Positions 44,432 through 52,808 of a DNA stretch of 64,000 nucleotides are shown in pieces (the stretch's first letter is position 1; the number at the start of each line of letters is the position of its first letter). The stretch is from positions 1-64,000 of the forward strand of contig JAILHK010000004.1 of the NCBI GenBank assembly GCA_024695815.1. Direction: 5' to 3'. Made by a program: the position numbers and the translations under genes. This stretch comes from Prevotella sp. (lineage in GTDB: Bacteria; Bacteroidota; Bacteroidia; Bacteroidales; Bacteroidaceae). Below the pieces are notes generated by a model that saw only the letters and a list, made by a program, of their open reading frames with translations, made no database searches and had not been told where the DNA came from.

Positions 44432-44463
44432 TTTGCAAGGTTGACTTATATCAATTATCTTTG
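44432..44463 (+). promoter_or_regulatory. Orphan plus-strand promoter between glnS and mltG
   Basis: TTTG 44432-44435, 20-bp spacer, TATCTTTG 44456-44463: a full consensus promoter with no plus-strand gene following. Confidence 0.75.
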
Positions 44464-44469
44464 CACCTG

Positions 44470-44558
44470 TTATCCTGAATACAATCTTTTTACCTTAAAA
44501 AGACTAATACCTATTGAGATATGCCCTTCGTTGCGAAACGATGGGCATTTCGCTTTTT
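44470..44558 (+). ncRNA. Candidate small RNA, about 90 nt
   Basis: Begins after a full promoter and ends in a hairpin (ATGCCC/TCGTT stem, GCGA tetraloop) plus a T5 tract at 44554-44558. No frame of note lies between. The stop of mltG on the opposite strand is 12 bp further on, so the RNA is convergent to mltG. Identity not recognised. Confidence 0.5.
44521..44558 (+). terminator. Terminator of the candidate small RNA
   Basis: ATGCCC(T)TCGTT pairs with AACGA(T)GGGCAT around a GCGA loop (44533-44536), one T-T mismatch, followed by CGCTTTTT. Confidence 0.75.
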
Positions 44559-44569
44559 ATACGATGTCC

Positions 44570-45601
44570 TTATTTGATACCTCTTTCGTTGAGTGCCTTC
44601 GCATAGAGTGCTGCATTGTGCAGATGCTCCTGATAGTTGCGAGCAAACACGTGTGTGCCCGAGAAGTCGCTGTTGGCACACATATACAGAAAGTCGTGTA
44701 CCTGGCGGTTCAGCACTGCATCGATGCCTTTGATGCTTGCCACCTTGATGGGGCCGGGAGGCAGTCCGATGTGTGCATAGGTGTTGTAGGGACTCTCCAC
44801 GCTCAGGTGGTTATGATAGATGCGCTTCAGGTTGAAGTCCTTCAAGGCAAACTTCACCGTGGGGTCGGCTTGAAGGGGCATACCGGTCTTCAGTCGATTC
44901 AAATACATGCCTGCAATCATAGGCTTCTCAGTTGTGTTTGCCGTTTCCTCGTCCACAATACTTGCCAGTGTTGCCACCTCATTAGGGGTCAGTCCAAGTC
45001 TTTGAGCTTTCTTCTGTCGCTCGTCGGTCCAAAAGGCATCATGTTCTTTCTGCATGCGTTGCATCAGTTTCTCGAGTGTCATGTCCCAATAAACCTCGTA
45101 GGTGTTTGGCACGAACATCGCCACGATGGTGGCTGTGTCGTAGCCATACTTCTTGCAAACCTCTTCCGAGGTCAGGGCCTGCACCAGTTCTAAGCTGTCC
45201 AGCATGAGCTTCTGTGACAGTCTGCCAGCCAGCAATTCTGCGGTCCTAGCTTCGGGTATAGTCAGCATCATGGGCTGCTGCTGTCCGTTCTTCATATGGC
45301 GGAAAACTGTGAAGGTGTTCATGCTTGGTGTGATGACATATCGTCCTGTACGTATGTTTTTTTCGTAGCCGTTGTGTCGGGCCAGCGTGCGGAACCCCGT
45401 CAACTGACTGTCGTTGGCAATGGCTGCCAGTTTTGTATAGACAGAGTCAGGCGTGTCGTCGGCATCAACATATACCACTTGATCTTCGTTGCTTTTTGAG
45501 AAAGTGCAAAAGAAATAGTAAAAAATAATACCGAAGATGATCAGTACCGAAATAGCTGCTGGCCAAAGGTAATATTTGGCTTTTTTCTTATGGTCTTGCA
45601 T
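44570..45601 (-). CDS. mltG: Endolytic peptidoglycan transglycosylase MltG
   Basis: MltG cuts nascent glycan strands in the periplasm and fixes their length. The 343-residue protein has one N-terminal membrane helix (about 13-33), an N-terminal LysM-like domain, and the YceG catalytic domain with the essential glutamate in ASIVDEETAN (LASIIEkE pattern), YNTYAHIGLPPGPI and the TYEVYWD helix. Length matches the family. It is a single gene, with the candidate small RNA convergent downstream and tRNA-Tyr upstream on the same strand. Confidence 0.95.
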   Translation of the reverse strand: MQDHKKKAKYYLWPAAISVLIIFGIIFYYFFCTFSKSNEDQVVYVDADDTPDSVYTKLAAIANDSQLTGFRTLARHNGYEKNIRTGRYVITPSMNTFTVFRHMKNGQQQPMMLTIPEARTAELLAGRLSQKLMLDSLELVQALTSEEVCKKYGYDTATIVAMFVPNTYEVYWDMTLEKLMQRMQKEHDAFWTDERQKKAQRLGLTPNEVATLASIVDEETANTTEKPMIAGMYLNRLKTGMPLQADPTVKFALKDFNLKRIYHNHLSVESPYNTYAHIGLPPGPIKVASIKGIDAVLNRQVHDFLYMCANSDFSGTHVFARNYQEHLHNAALYAKALNERGIK

Positions 45602-45742
45602 GTGTGTGTATTCCTTTTAAAGTTTCGGAATGCAAAGTTACAGCTTTTTCTGCAATAATGAATATTTTTTGGGAATTTTCTAATAAAATATAGAATTGTT
45701 TGCTTTCTGTAGGAGGAATAAAAAACATGTGTGAAAGCGTTG

Positions 45743-45825
45743 TGGGTGCTGATGGATTCGAACCACCGAAGTCGAAAGACAGCAGATTTACAGTCTGCCC
45801 CATTTGGCCACTCTGGAAAACACCC
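45743..45825 (-). tRNA. tRNA-Tyr (GTA)
   Basis: Minus-strand cloverleaf of 83 nt with a long variable arm (class II). Acceptor stem GGGTGTT pairs with AGCACCC (one G-U), anticodon loop CTGTAAA gives anticodon GTA, T-loop GGTTCGAATCC. Discriminator A is followed by CA, so CCA is completed partly by the genome at best. Its promoter has TACCTTTG at 45844-45851. Confidence 0.95.
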
Positions 45826-45843
45826 GTTTTTCAAAAGCGAGTG

Positions 45844-45851
45844 CAAAGGTA
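45844..45851 (-). promoter_or_regulatory. -7 box of tRNA-Tyr
   Basis: Minus-strand TACCTTTG, 18 bp before the tRNA 5' end at 45825. Confidence 0.65.
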
Positions 45852-45997
45852 TGCATTTTTTTCGATATAAGCAAATGTTTTGGAAATAAAGTTTCAAAAT
45901 TCTGCCAATAAAGCTCAAAATGTCGCTTTTTTGCCACATATACTTTCAATTATTATCCATTTAGCAGTGTAATAGGCAGATTTATCCTCCTAAACGC

Positions 45998-46027
45998 TTG
46001 TTACCTCAAAATTTTTTTGTAACTTCG
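45998..46027 (+). promoter_or_regulatory. Near-consensus promoter of candidate ncRNA
   Basis: TTG 45998-46000, 19-bp spacer, TAACTTCG 46020-46027 (one base off TAnnTTTG). Confidence 0.5.
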
Positions 46028-46032
46028 CATCG

Positions 46033-46179
46033 CTTTTGGTAAAAGTTATTTATATAACTGCTCAAAAGGTGTATATAACCATTATTCCCAACCACAGGTC
46101 ATCTGTGAAGATGGCTGTGGGAAAATCTTAGTTTTTGTGTTAGTTTCCACCATCCGTGACGGATGGTGGTTCTTTTTTT
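46033..46179 (+). ncRNA. Candidate structured RNA, about 140 nt
   Basis: Starts after the promoter at 45998-46027 and ends in a perfect 10-bp terminator (CCACCATCCG / CGGATGGTGG, loop TGA) with T-rich tail. Inside is a nested hairpin, CCACAG-gt-CATCT-gtga-AGATG-g-CTGTGG (46092-46120), and an AGTTAT/ATAACT hairpin (about 46054-46069). No coding frame of note. The structure and clean terminator suggest a stable RNA; it is not recognised as 6S, SRP, tmRNA or RNase P. Confidence 0.55.
46147..46179 (+). terminator. Terminator of the 46033 candidate RNA
   Basis: 10-bp stem 46147-46156 / 46160-46169 and T-rich tract 46170-46179. Confidence 0.85.
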
Positions 46180-46231
46180 CGGTTTTTCGGATTTATTTGG
46201 CAGCTTGTGCCGATAATCGCCCAATTATTTA

Positions 46232-46239
46232 TAACTTTG
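46232..46239 (+). promoter_or_regulatory. -7 box of gph
   Basis: TAACTTTG, 26 bp before ATG 46266. Confidence 0.6.
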
Positions 46240-46265
46240 CATTTCAAATTTAATAATTGGTTCAG

Positions 46266-46919
46266 ATGACGACAAGCTACGATACATACATTTTTGATCT
46301 TGACGGTACCCTGTTGGAGACGTTAGAAGACTTGACAGCTGCAGTGAACTATGCTTTAAGACATCATGGCATGCCCGAACATTCCCTAGCAGATGTGCGC
46401 CGATTTGTGGGCAACGGTGTGAAGATGTTGATGGTCCGTGCGGTACCTGATGGAGAGTCCAACCCTCAGTTCGAGGCCGCCTTTGCCACGTTCCGTACCT
46501 ACTATTTGGAGCATTCGCTCGATGCGACGCACCCTTATGCCGGCATTCCAGAGCTGTTGGCCGAACTGAAGAGTAGGGGCAAGCACCTTGCCGTGGTCAG
46601 CAATAAGTTCTATGCTGCCACGCAGTCACTCTGTCGTCATTTCTTCCCTGACACCATCCAGGTGGCCATTGGTGAGCACGAGTCAGAGGGCATCCGCAAG
46701 AAGCCGGCTCCCGACACCGTGGTTGAAGCCCTTCGTCAGTTGGGTGTTGGCAAGGAGAATGCTGTGTATATAGGCGACAGCGATGTCGATCTGCAGACCG
46801 CCCTAAATGCCGGTTTGCCCTGTATCAGCGTACTTTGGGGTTTCAGAGACCGTGATTTCCTGAAAGAAAATGGAGCAACCACGTTTGTAGCTGCTCCACA
46901 TGAAATTCTGACTATATAA
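46266..46919 (+). CDS. gph: HAD hydrolase, phosphoglycolate phosphatase-like
   Basis: A 217-residue HAD-IA phosphatase: FDLDGTLLETLEDL (motif I, D residues about 10 and 12), VVSNKFYAATQSL (motif II), KKPAPDTVVEAL (motif III Lys), and VYIGDSDVDLQTALNAG (motif IV). The cap between motifs I and II is the C1 helical type, as in Gph, which removes 2-phosphoglycolate. The same family includes other small sugar-phosphate phosphatases, so the substrate is probable, not certain. ATG 46266 is preferred over the TTG at 46257. Monocistronic. Confidence 0.88.
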   Translation: MTTSYDTYIFDLDGTLLETLEDLTAAVNYALRHHGMPEHSLADVRRFVGNGVKMLMVRAVPDGESNPQFEAAFATFRTYYLEHSLDATHPYAGIPELLAELKSRGKHLAVVSNKFYAATQSLCRHFFPDTIQVAIGEHESEGIRKKPAPDTVVEALRQLGVGKENAVYIGDSDVDLQTALNAGLPCISVLWGFRDRDFLKENGATTFVAAPHEILTI

Positions 46920-46931
46920 AGTCTTTATCTC

Positions 46932-48431
46932 TTACTGATGCTGTTCGCGCAACAGGTCGTTGACGGTCTTCACGGGGTTGAAAGTACCGAGTGGCACTTC
47001 CACAAACACTGTTGACCAATTGCTCATGGCACCATTCCAAAGACCCGGCAACTCGAGAGCTTTCAGTTCTTTGCCACCCTTCGATTTGCTTGAGATGAAG
47101 CCCGTTGTTTTGTCAACGAAGTCGGGCAGGTTGAAAGGCTTGCCTTGATAGTCCTTGACGGCACAAACCAAGTCAACGGGGTTGAAGTGTGTGCCCTGTG
47201 TGAACATCTTCATATATTCAGCATTGTTGGTGTCAATCTGTGAGCTCTCCAGAATCTGCAGCGACACGGTGCCATCCTGGTTGTAGGTCAGGAACGGACC
47301 ACCGCCAGGCTCGCCCACGTTCTTCACCACACCACACACGCGCATAGGTCTGTTCAACTTGCCTCTCAGGTAGTCTGCATCCACCTTGTTGTTTTTGGGG
47401 TTGGTGCAAAGGTTCTTCTCAACGAATTGGGCTATCTCGGCCAACTGAGCCTCTGTGGGGTTGTTGTCCAACTGGCTGAGGTATTCGAATGCCTTTTTCT
47501 GCAGCGTTACCAGCACACCAGCAATGACTTGCTTCCACTCCACGGTCTCAGGCTTCAGTCTGTCTGGAACCACGTTGTCGATGTTTTTCACAAAAATCAC
47601 GTCTGCCTCAATCTCGTTGAGATTCTCAATCAGTGCACCGTGACCGCCCGGACGGAACAGCAGCGAGCCGTCGGCCTCGCGGAAAGGTGTGTTGTCGGGG
47701 TTGGCAGCAACGGTGTCTGTAGAGGGTTTCTGCTCCGAGAAGGTAATGTCGTACTTGATGCCGTATTTCTTTGCAAAGCCGTCTGCTTTATCTGCCACCT
47801 TCTGTTTGAAGAAGTCCAGGTGGTCGTGGCTCACCGTGAAGTGCACGTGAGCCTCACCGTTAGAGGCAGCATACAGTGCGCCTTCAACCAAGTGCTCCTC
47901 CATAGGTGTGCGGGCACCCTCTGCATATTTGTGGAACAGCAGCATACCCTTAGGCAGTTGACCGTAGTTCAGGCCCTCTTTCTTCAGCATGTTGGCAGCC
48001 ACAGCCTTGTAGTTGCCTTCGGCCATCAGTGTTTTGATGTCCTTACCTTCATTCTTCAGGCAAACCTCATTCAGGGCCTCGTAGAAAGCAAACTTCTCAA
48101 TCTCGTCGAAGTATTTCTTCTCGAAGTCGGTGGTAGGCACGTCATAGTCGGCATCCACAAACGCAAACATGTTCTTGAACATGCGGCTTGCTGCACCGCT
48201 GGCAGGCACGAACTTGACCACGCGGTGTCCTTCGGCCTTATACGCTTCCCATGCTTTCACATACGATTGGCGCTCGCTGGCGGCAGGTGCCAGAATACCG
48301 TTGCCTACGGCAGCAGCAGCTTCCAGTCGCAGGAAGGGGAAGCCTGTTTCAAATTCTTTTAGTTGGGTTTCAATCTGCTCCTGGCTGATGCCACGTTGAG
48401 CAATTTGTTGCAAGTCTTTTTCTGATAGCAT
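46932..48431 (-). CDS. DUF4301 family protein
   Basis: A 499-residue soluble protein of the DUF4301 family, found mainly in Bacteroidetes. Recognised segments: VKFVPASGAASRMFKNMF, PLPKGMLLFHKY-like GQLPKGMLLFHKYAEG, YDITFSEQKPSTDTVA, LLFRPGGHGALIENLNE and FVKNIDNVVPDRLK. The pattern of FRPGGHGAL and KNIDNVVPD resembles nucleotidyltransferase/UTP-sugar pyrophosphorylase-like folds, but no activity is established. No membrane segment or signal. The KDG-kinase gene ends 37 bp away on the same strand, but no promoter is obvious. Confidence 0.85.
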   Translation of the reverse strand: MLSEKDLQQIAQRGISQEQIETQLKEFETGFPFLRLEAAAAVGNGILAPAASERQSYVKAWEAYKAEGHRVVKFVPASGAASRMFKNMFAFVDADYDVPTTDFEKKYFDEIEKFAFYEALNEVCLKNEGKDIKTLMAEGNYKAVAANMLKKEGLNYGQLPKGMLLFHKYAEGARTPMEEHLVEGALYAASNGEAHVHFTVSHDHLDFFKQKVADKADGFAKKYGIKYDITFSEQKPSTDTVAANPDNTPFREADGSLLFRPGGHGALIENLNEIEADVIFVKNIDNVVPDRLKPETVEWKQVIAGVLVTLQKKAFEYLSQLDNNPTEAQLAEIAQFVEKNLCTNPKNNKVDADYLRGKLNRPMRVCGVVKNVGEPGGGPFLTYNQDGTVSLQILESSQIDTNNAEYMKMFTQGTHFNPVDLVCAVKDYQGKPFNLPDFVDKTTGFISSKSKGGKELKALELPGLWNGAMSNWSTVFVEVPLGTFNPVKTVNDLLREQHQ

Positions 48432-48467
48432 AGTTTCTTATATAAAAGGAGGGTTAATATTGGCTCA

Positions 48468-49481
48468 TTACAGCAGCGCCGTTATTTCTTCGTCGGTGGC
48501 CAGGTTGAAGTCGCCAGGAATCGTGTTCTTGAGCGTCGAAGCCGCCAGCGAGTAGTTGAGCTGCATCTGACTGTCGTCGGGGTAGGCGCGTAGTGCATGC
48601 AGCATGCCCGCCATGAAGGCGTCGCCCACACCCGAGGCATCTACCACGCCGATGATGTCGTTGATTGGTGCCTTGAGCAGTTGGCCGTCGGTCCACAGCA
48701 GTGCCGTGAGCAGGTGGTGGTCCGATGCCACAATGTTGCGCATGCCCATCAGCCATTTCTTGCAGCGTGGGAACTCACAGTGGAGGTCATCGAACCAGGC
48801 GCCATATTCGTCCATCTGCATCTCGAAGCTAGAGTCTGTGGCCGTGAAGGGCGGTTGCTTGCGCTGACAGAGAAACTCAAATTCGATGGCATCGCCAAAC
48901 ATCAGGTCGCAACGACTGAGGATGCGTCTTAGCGTCTCGCGTGGGTCGGCACCATATTTCCACAGGTTCTTGCGGTAGTTGATGTCGAAAGCCACCTTCA
49001 CCCCCAGCTCGTCGGCTATGTCGAGTGCTTCAAAGGTAGCGTCTGCCGAACTCTGCGAGATGGCAGCCGTGATGCCCGATATGTGTAGAACGGCGGCATC
49101 CTTCAAAATCTCGCGCCAGTCAATCATGCCAGGCTTTATCTCCGAGCAGGCCGATCCGGCACGGTCGTAGATTACCTTGGCCGGACGCATGCCGGCAGCC
49201 GGTTCCATGTAGTAGGTGCCGATGCGCTGACCTCCGTAGAGTATGTGTCGGCAGTCAACGCCCAGTTGCATGAGGTTCTGCACGCCAGCATGTCCAACAG
49301 GTGTGTCTGGCAGTCTGGTCACGTATTGCACATCGTTGCCTAGCATGGCCAACGATACAGCCACATTAGCCTCGCTACCCCCGTATTTGCTGGTGAAGTA
49401 GTCGCCTTGCGACAGTCGTTGGTGGTTTTGTTTAGAGAATCTGAGGAGCAGCTCTCCGAAAGTCACGAATTTAGTTTTCAT
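48468..49481 (-). CDS. kdgK: PfkB-family sugar kinase, 2-dehydro-3-deoxygluconokinase-like
   Basis: A 337-residue ribokinase-fold kinase. N-terminal KFVTFGELLLRFS and GGSEANVAVSLAMLG (substrate side) and the C-terminal DASGVGDAFMAGML (ATP side, catalytic Asp in GVGDAF) are the family motifs. The MRPAKVIYDR and KYGGSEANVA features and length are as in KDG kinases, which phosphorylate 2-keto-3-deoxygluconate in pectin or uronate breakdown. The usual GAGD is GVGD here. The gene is 13 bp after relA on the same strand but likely unrelated. Confidence 0.85.
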   Translation of the reverse strand: MKTKFVTFGELLLRFSKQNHQRLSQGDYFTSKYGGSEANVAVSLAMLGNDVQYVTRLPDTPVGHAGVQNLMQLGVDCRHILYGGQRIGTYYMEPAAGMRPAKVIYDRAGSACSEIKPGMIDWREILKDAAVLHISGITAAISQSSADATFEALDIADELGVKVAFDINYRKNLWKYGADPRETLRRILSRCDLMFGDAIEFEFLCQRKQPPFTATDSSFEMQMDEYGAWFDDLHCEFPRCKKWLMGMRNIVASDHHLLTALLWTDGQLLKAPINDIIGVVDASGVGDAFMAGMLHALRAYPDDSQMQLNYSLAASTLKNTIPGDFNLATDEEITALL

Positions 49482-49493
49482 TGTTTGTGTGGG

Positions 49494-51719
49494 TTATATT
49501 CTTTCCACCTGTTTCACACCTTTCACGGTGCGCAGCTTCTTGATGAGGGCTTCCAGGCGCGTGTTGTCGTTGATCATGATGACCAGGTTGCCGCGAAACA
49601 GTCCGTCGTTCGAGTCTATGTTGATGCTGCGCAGCACCAGTCGCTCATCCTTCGAGATAATCGAGGTGAGGTTGTTCACGATGCCCAGGTCATCGTTGCC
49701 GATGATGCGCAGCGTGATGGCATACTGGCTCGATCCTTTGCCGCTCCACTTCGCCCTGACAATGCGGTAGCCAAAGCGGCGTCGCATCTCTGGCGCATTA
49801 GGACAGTCGCAACGGTGAATCTTGATGCCGCCGCTCACGGTGACAAAGCCGAACACCTCGTCGCCATAGATGGGATTGCAGCAGTGAGCCAGCTGGTAGT
49901 CAACGCCTTTCAGGTCTTGTCCAATCACCAGCACGTCGTCGGACATCTGCGTGTTCAGGCTCGAAAATTTCGAGTCTTCCAGCGTAAACTCCTCGGCCGA
50001 GCGTGCAATATTGTCGCCCGTAATCACCTTCTCGCCCTGCTGCAGCTCCAGGTATTTGTCGAACACCGTCTGCACTTCGAGTGTCTCTCGTGCTATGTCG
50101 CGATAGAAGTCGCTGGCCTCTTTGTAGCCCAGCTTCTTCATGGTGCGCATCATCAGGCTCTCGTCCTGTTCTATCTTGCGGTTGCGGAACTTGCGTTCCA
50201 GCATCTCTTTCACCAGCAGCGCCTCTTTCTGTTGCGTCTCTTTCAGGGCCAGTCGGATTTTGGCTTTCGCTCTCGAAGTCTTGACGATGTTGAGCCATTC
50301 CTGTTTCGGGTACTGTGTCGAAGAGGTGATAATCTCCACCTGGTCGCCCGAGTGCAGTTCCTGACGGAATGTCACCACCTTATTATTTATACGCGCGCCC
50401 GTGCATGCCGACCCCAACTTCGAGTGGATGTGGTAGGCCATGTCCAGCACGGTGGCACCTTTCGGAAATTTCAGCAGGTCGCCCTTGGGCGTGAACACGT
50501 ATATCTCGTCGTCGTAGAGGTCCATCTTGAACTGGTCCATGGCCTCTATGCCGCTCGACTCTTCCAACATCTGGCGGATGCCGTTCAGCCAGTCGTCCAT
50601 GCCACCCTCGGCTTTCACACCTTTGTAGCGCCAGTGGGCTGCCACGCCTCGTTCGGCAATGTCGTCCATGCGCTCGGTTCGTATCTGTACCTCTACCCAT
50701 TTCTGTTCCGGGCCCAGCACGGTGATGTGCAGGCTCTCGTAGCCGTTGGTCTTTGGCACGGTGAGCCAGTCGCGCATGCGCTTAGGGTTCGAGGTGTACA
50801 TATCCGTGATCAGTGCAAATGTCTGCCAGCACTGTTGTTTCTCTTTCTCTATCGGACAGTCGATGATAATGCGGATGGCAAACAGATCATAAACGCCCTC
50901 GAAGCCACATTTCTGTTTCTTCATCTTCTGCCAGATGGAGTGGATGGATTTGGTGCGTCCCTTCATGTGAAACTTCAGTCCGGCCTCGTTCAGCTTCTTC
51001 TCGATAGGTGCTATGAAACGCTTGATGTAGGCATCGCGTGCGCTCTTTGTGGCATTTAGCTTCTCGCGAATCATGTAGTAGGCGTCGTGCTCCAGATACT
51101 TCAGCGACAGGTCCTCCAACTCGCTTTTCAGTTTGTACAGACCCAGTTTGTGGGCGAGTGGGGCATAGAGGTAGGCTGCCTCTTCCGACACCTCGCGCTT
51201 GCCGGCTTCGTTCTCCGAGTCGCGAATCTGTCGCATCAGGTTCACGCGGTCGGCAATCATGATTAGTATCACGCGCATGTCTTCGGCAAACGAGAGCAGC
51301 AGGTTTCGGAAATTCTCGCTTTCAACAACGGGGTTCTTCTTGTAGAGCTCCTGTATGCGCAGCAAGCCGTGCAGGATGCGTGCCACTGATTCGCCGTAGT
51401 TGGCGCCCACCTCGTCGATGGTGGTGTACTCGGCCTCGATACTTGGATAGAGCAGGATGGCTACGACCGCATCTCGGCGCAGCCCTATCTCATCGACCAC
51501 GAGCAGGGCTGTTTGCAGAGCCGTGACGATGGGGTTCAGTCCGAACACATTGCGATGCACAATGTTCTGGCCCACAACCGTCATCAGGTGGTTGCGCAGC
51601 TTCTCTTCGTCGGCAGGTTCCAGGGTTGTTGCCACCTTGTCCTTCAGCTCATTGTAGAGCTGCAAGGCCAGTTCGCGTTCGGGTATTGTAAATTCTAATG
51701 GTTCTGTCATATCCGCCAC
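49494..51719 (-). CDS. relA: RelA-type (p)ppGpp synthetase with degenerate hydrolase domain
   Basis: A 741-residue long RSH protein. The N-terminal HD region is degenerate: the metal-binding HD of the hydrolase (as HDVVEDT) reads Y91-P92-S-I-E, and the first metal histidine (H in HPLxVA) is missing at PIVTALQTA. EAAYLYAPLAHKLGLY keeps the fold. The synthetase domain is intact: GRTKSIHSIWQKM, VPKTNGYESLH, EVQIRTERMD and AAHWRYKG. Then come TGS (VFTPKGDLLKFPKGATVLD), the CC/ZBD (CCNP...RCDCPNA) and an ACT domain. It should therefore make but not degrade (p)ppGpp on amino-acid starvation; another enzyme must hydrolyse it. Confidence 0.93.
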   Translation of the reverse strand: MADMTEPLEFTIPERELALQLYNELKDKVATTLEPADEEKLRNHLMTVVGQNIVHRNVFGLNPIVTALQTALLVVDEIGLRRDAVVAILLYPSIEAEYTTIDEVGANYGESVARILHGLLRIQELYKKNPVVESENFRNLLLSFAEDMRVILIMIADRVNLMRQIRDSENEAGKREVSEEAAYLYAPLAHKLGLYKLKSELEDLSLKYLEHDAYYMIREKLNATKSARDAYIKRFIAPIEKKLNEAGLKFHMKGRTKSIHSIWQKMKKQKCGFEGVYDLFAIRIIIDCPIEKEKQQCWQTFALITDMYTSNPKRMRDWLTVPKTNGYESLHITVLGPEQKWVEVQIRTERMDDIAERGVAAHWRYKGVKAEGGMDDWLNGIRQMLEESSGIEAMDQFKMDLYDDEIYVFTPKGDLLKFPKGATVLDMAYHIHSKLGSACTGARINNKVVTFRQELHSGDQVEIITSSTQYPKQEWLNIVKTSRAKAKIRLALKETQQKEALLVKEMLERKFRNRKIEQDESLMMRTMKKLGYKEASDFYRDIARETLEVQTVFDKYLELQQGEKVITGDNIARSAEEFTLEDSKFSSLNTQMSDDVLVIGQDLKGVDYQLAHCCNPIYGDEVFGFVTVSGGIKIHRCDCPNAPEMRRRFGYRIVRAKWSGKGSSQYAITLRIIGNDDLGIVNNLTSIISKDERLVLRSINIDSNDGLFRGNLVIMINDNTRLEALIKKLRTVKGVKQVERI

Positions 51720-51765
51720 AAAGGTAGGAAAAAATTAATAGATAACGTAGCTTTTAGCCTTTTTT

Positions 51766-52224
51766 TTAACCTCTCAGCTGTTCCAACAGACAGTTGCAGC
51801 CCTCCCATACATCTTGCCAGGTGGCTTCGAAATTGCCTGTGTACCAGGGGTCGGCCACCTCGCCAGCACGTGGCGTGAAGTCCATCAGACGATGAATCTT
51901 CTTGTCGGGGTCGTCTTGGCAAATGCGCTTCATGTTGCGTATGTTCCAGTCGTCCATGCCTATCAGCAGGTCAAAGCGCTGGTAGTCTCCTCGCGTCATC
52001 TGTCGTGCCGTTTTTCCTTTGCATGTGATGCCGTGTTCAGCCAACTTCCTTTTGGCTGGTGGATAGACCTCGTTGCCTATCTCTTCCGTCGAGGTGGCAG
52101 CCGATTCTATGTAGAACTGCTCCTCAAGACCTGCATCGGCAACGATTTTCTTCATCACAAATTCGGCCATAGGACTGCGGCAGATATTACCGTGGCAGAC
52201 AAAGAGTATCTTGGCTTGTTTCAT
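51766..52224 (-). CDS. Low-molecular-weight protein-tyrosine phosphatase
   Basis: A 152-residue LMW-PTP: P-loop V-C10-H-G-N-I-C-R-S (C(X)5R, catalytic Cys about residue 9-10) close to the N-terminus, the family-specific DPWYTG general acid loop near residue 120, and ITCKGKTARQMT in the middle. Such enzymes dephosphorylate phosphotyrosine, classically of BY-kinases that control capsule export; the BY-kinase gene at 2639 is the only one in the window, but it is 46 kb away, so partnership is inference. It has a divergent promoter with the rhodanese gene. Confidence 0.93.
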   Translation of the reverse strand: MKQAKILFVCHGNICRSPMAEFVMKKIVADAGLEEQFYIESAATSTEEIGNEVYPPAKRKLAEHGITCKGKTARQMTRGDYQRFDLLIGMDDWNIRNMKRICQDDPDKKIHRLMDFTPRAGEVADPWYTGNFEATWQDVWEGCNCLLEQLRG

Positions 52225-52258
52225 ATCTTTTATAGTATGTATCCTTGTTTTTCACGTG

Positions 52259-52337
52259 CAAAGATAGCGTATTTTGGTCTAATAATGCGCTTTTTTCGCA
52301 GAATGTTTTGGCTTTTGCTCGAAAATGCTTACTTTTG
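52259..52337. promoter_or_regulatory. Divergent promoter pair: LMW-PTP (-) and rhodanese (+)
   Basis: Minus-strand TATCTTTG 52259-52266. Plus strand: TTTG 52307-52310, 19-bp spacer, TACTTTTG 52330-52337. Outer span exactly 79 bp. Confidence 0.75.
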
Positions 52338-52365
52338 CACCGTAATCTTTTGATGTATAGAACCT

Positions 52366-52785
52366 ATGAAACAATCTAATAAGTTGACGCTGATCGTACT
52401 GCTGGCCATTGTCCTCGGAATAGCATGGACGTTGCGAGGTCATGATGCTCCACGCAAAGACTACAAGACCGTCGATGTGCAAGCCTTCCATCGCCTGATT
52501 TCAGGGTCCGACAGCGTAGTACTGCTCGATGTACGTACTGCATCCGAGCACGAAGAAGCCTACCTGAAGGGCTCGTTGCTTATCGACTATAAGGCCGATT
52601 CCTTTATGTCCGCAGCCCTCAGCCAGTTGCCTAAGAACAAGACCATAGCCATCTACTGTCGCAGTGGCATCCGTAGTGCCTCCGCCGCCAAGTTCCTGGC
52701 CAAAGAAGGCTACAAGGTTGTAAATATGGATGGCGGCACCGATGCTTGGATAGAAGCCGGTAAGCCCGTACTTAGCAAAAAATAG
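52366..52785 (+). CDS. Membrane-anchored rhodanese-like protein
   Basis: A 139-residue protein: N-terminal hydrophobic segment LTLIVLLAIVLGIAWTL (about residues 7-23), likely a signal anchor or uncleaved export signal, followed by a rhodanese domain with LLDVRTASEHEEAYLKGS and the active-site loop AIYC-R-S-G-I-R-S (catalytic Cys), then GYKVVNMDGGTDAWIEAGKP. A periplasmic sulfur-transfer or cyanide-thiosulfate role is the family default; the real substrate is unknown. It is monocistronic. Confidence 0.88.
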   Translation: MKQSNKLTLIVLLAIVLGIAWTLRGHDAPRKDYKTVDVQAFHRLISGSDSVVLLDVRTASEHEEAYLKGSLLIDYKADSFMSAALSQLPKNKTIAIYCRSGIRSASAAKFLAKEGYKVVNMDGGTDAWIEAGKPVLSKK

Positions 52786-52808
52786 ATATCCCTACTATCA
52801 TTTCCCAA

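Noticed and set aside
44432..44570. Leader or attenuator for a plus-strand gene
   Set aside because: No plus-strand gene follows; next gene (mltG) is on the opposite strand, so it is treated as a candidate small RNA.
47427..48362. 311-codon plus-strand frame antisense to the DUF4301 gene
   Set aside because: Shadow of codon bias in the opposite strand; no family features, no promoter.
49407..51059. 550-codon plus-strand frame antisense to relA
   Set aside because: Mirror of a GC-rich coding strand; composition is histidine/glutamine/valine-rich as in typical antisense shadows, and relA is well supported.
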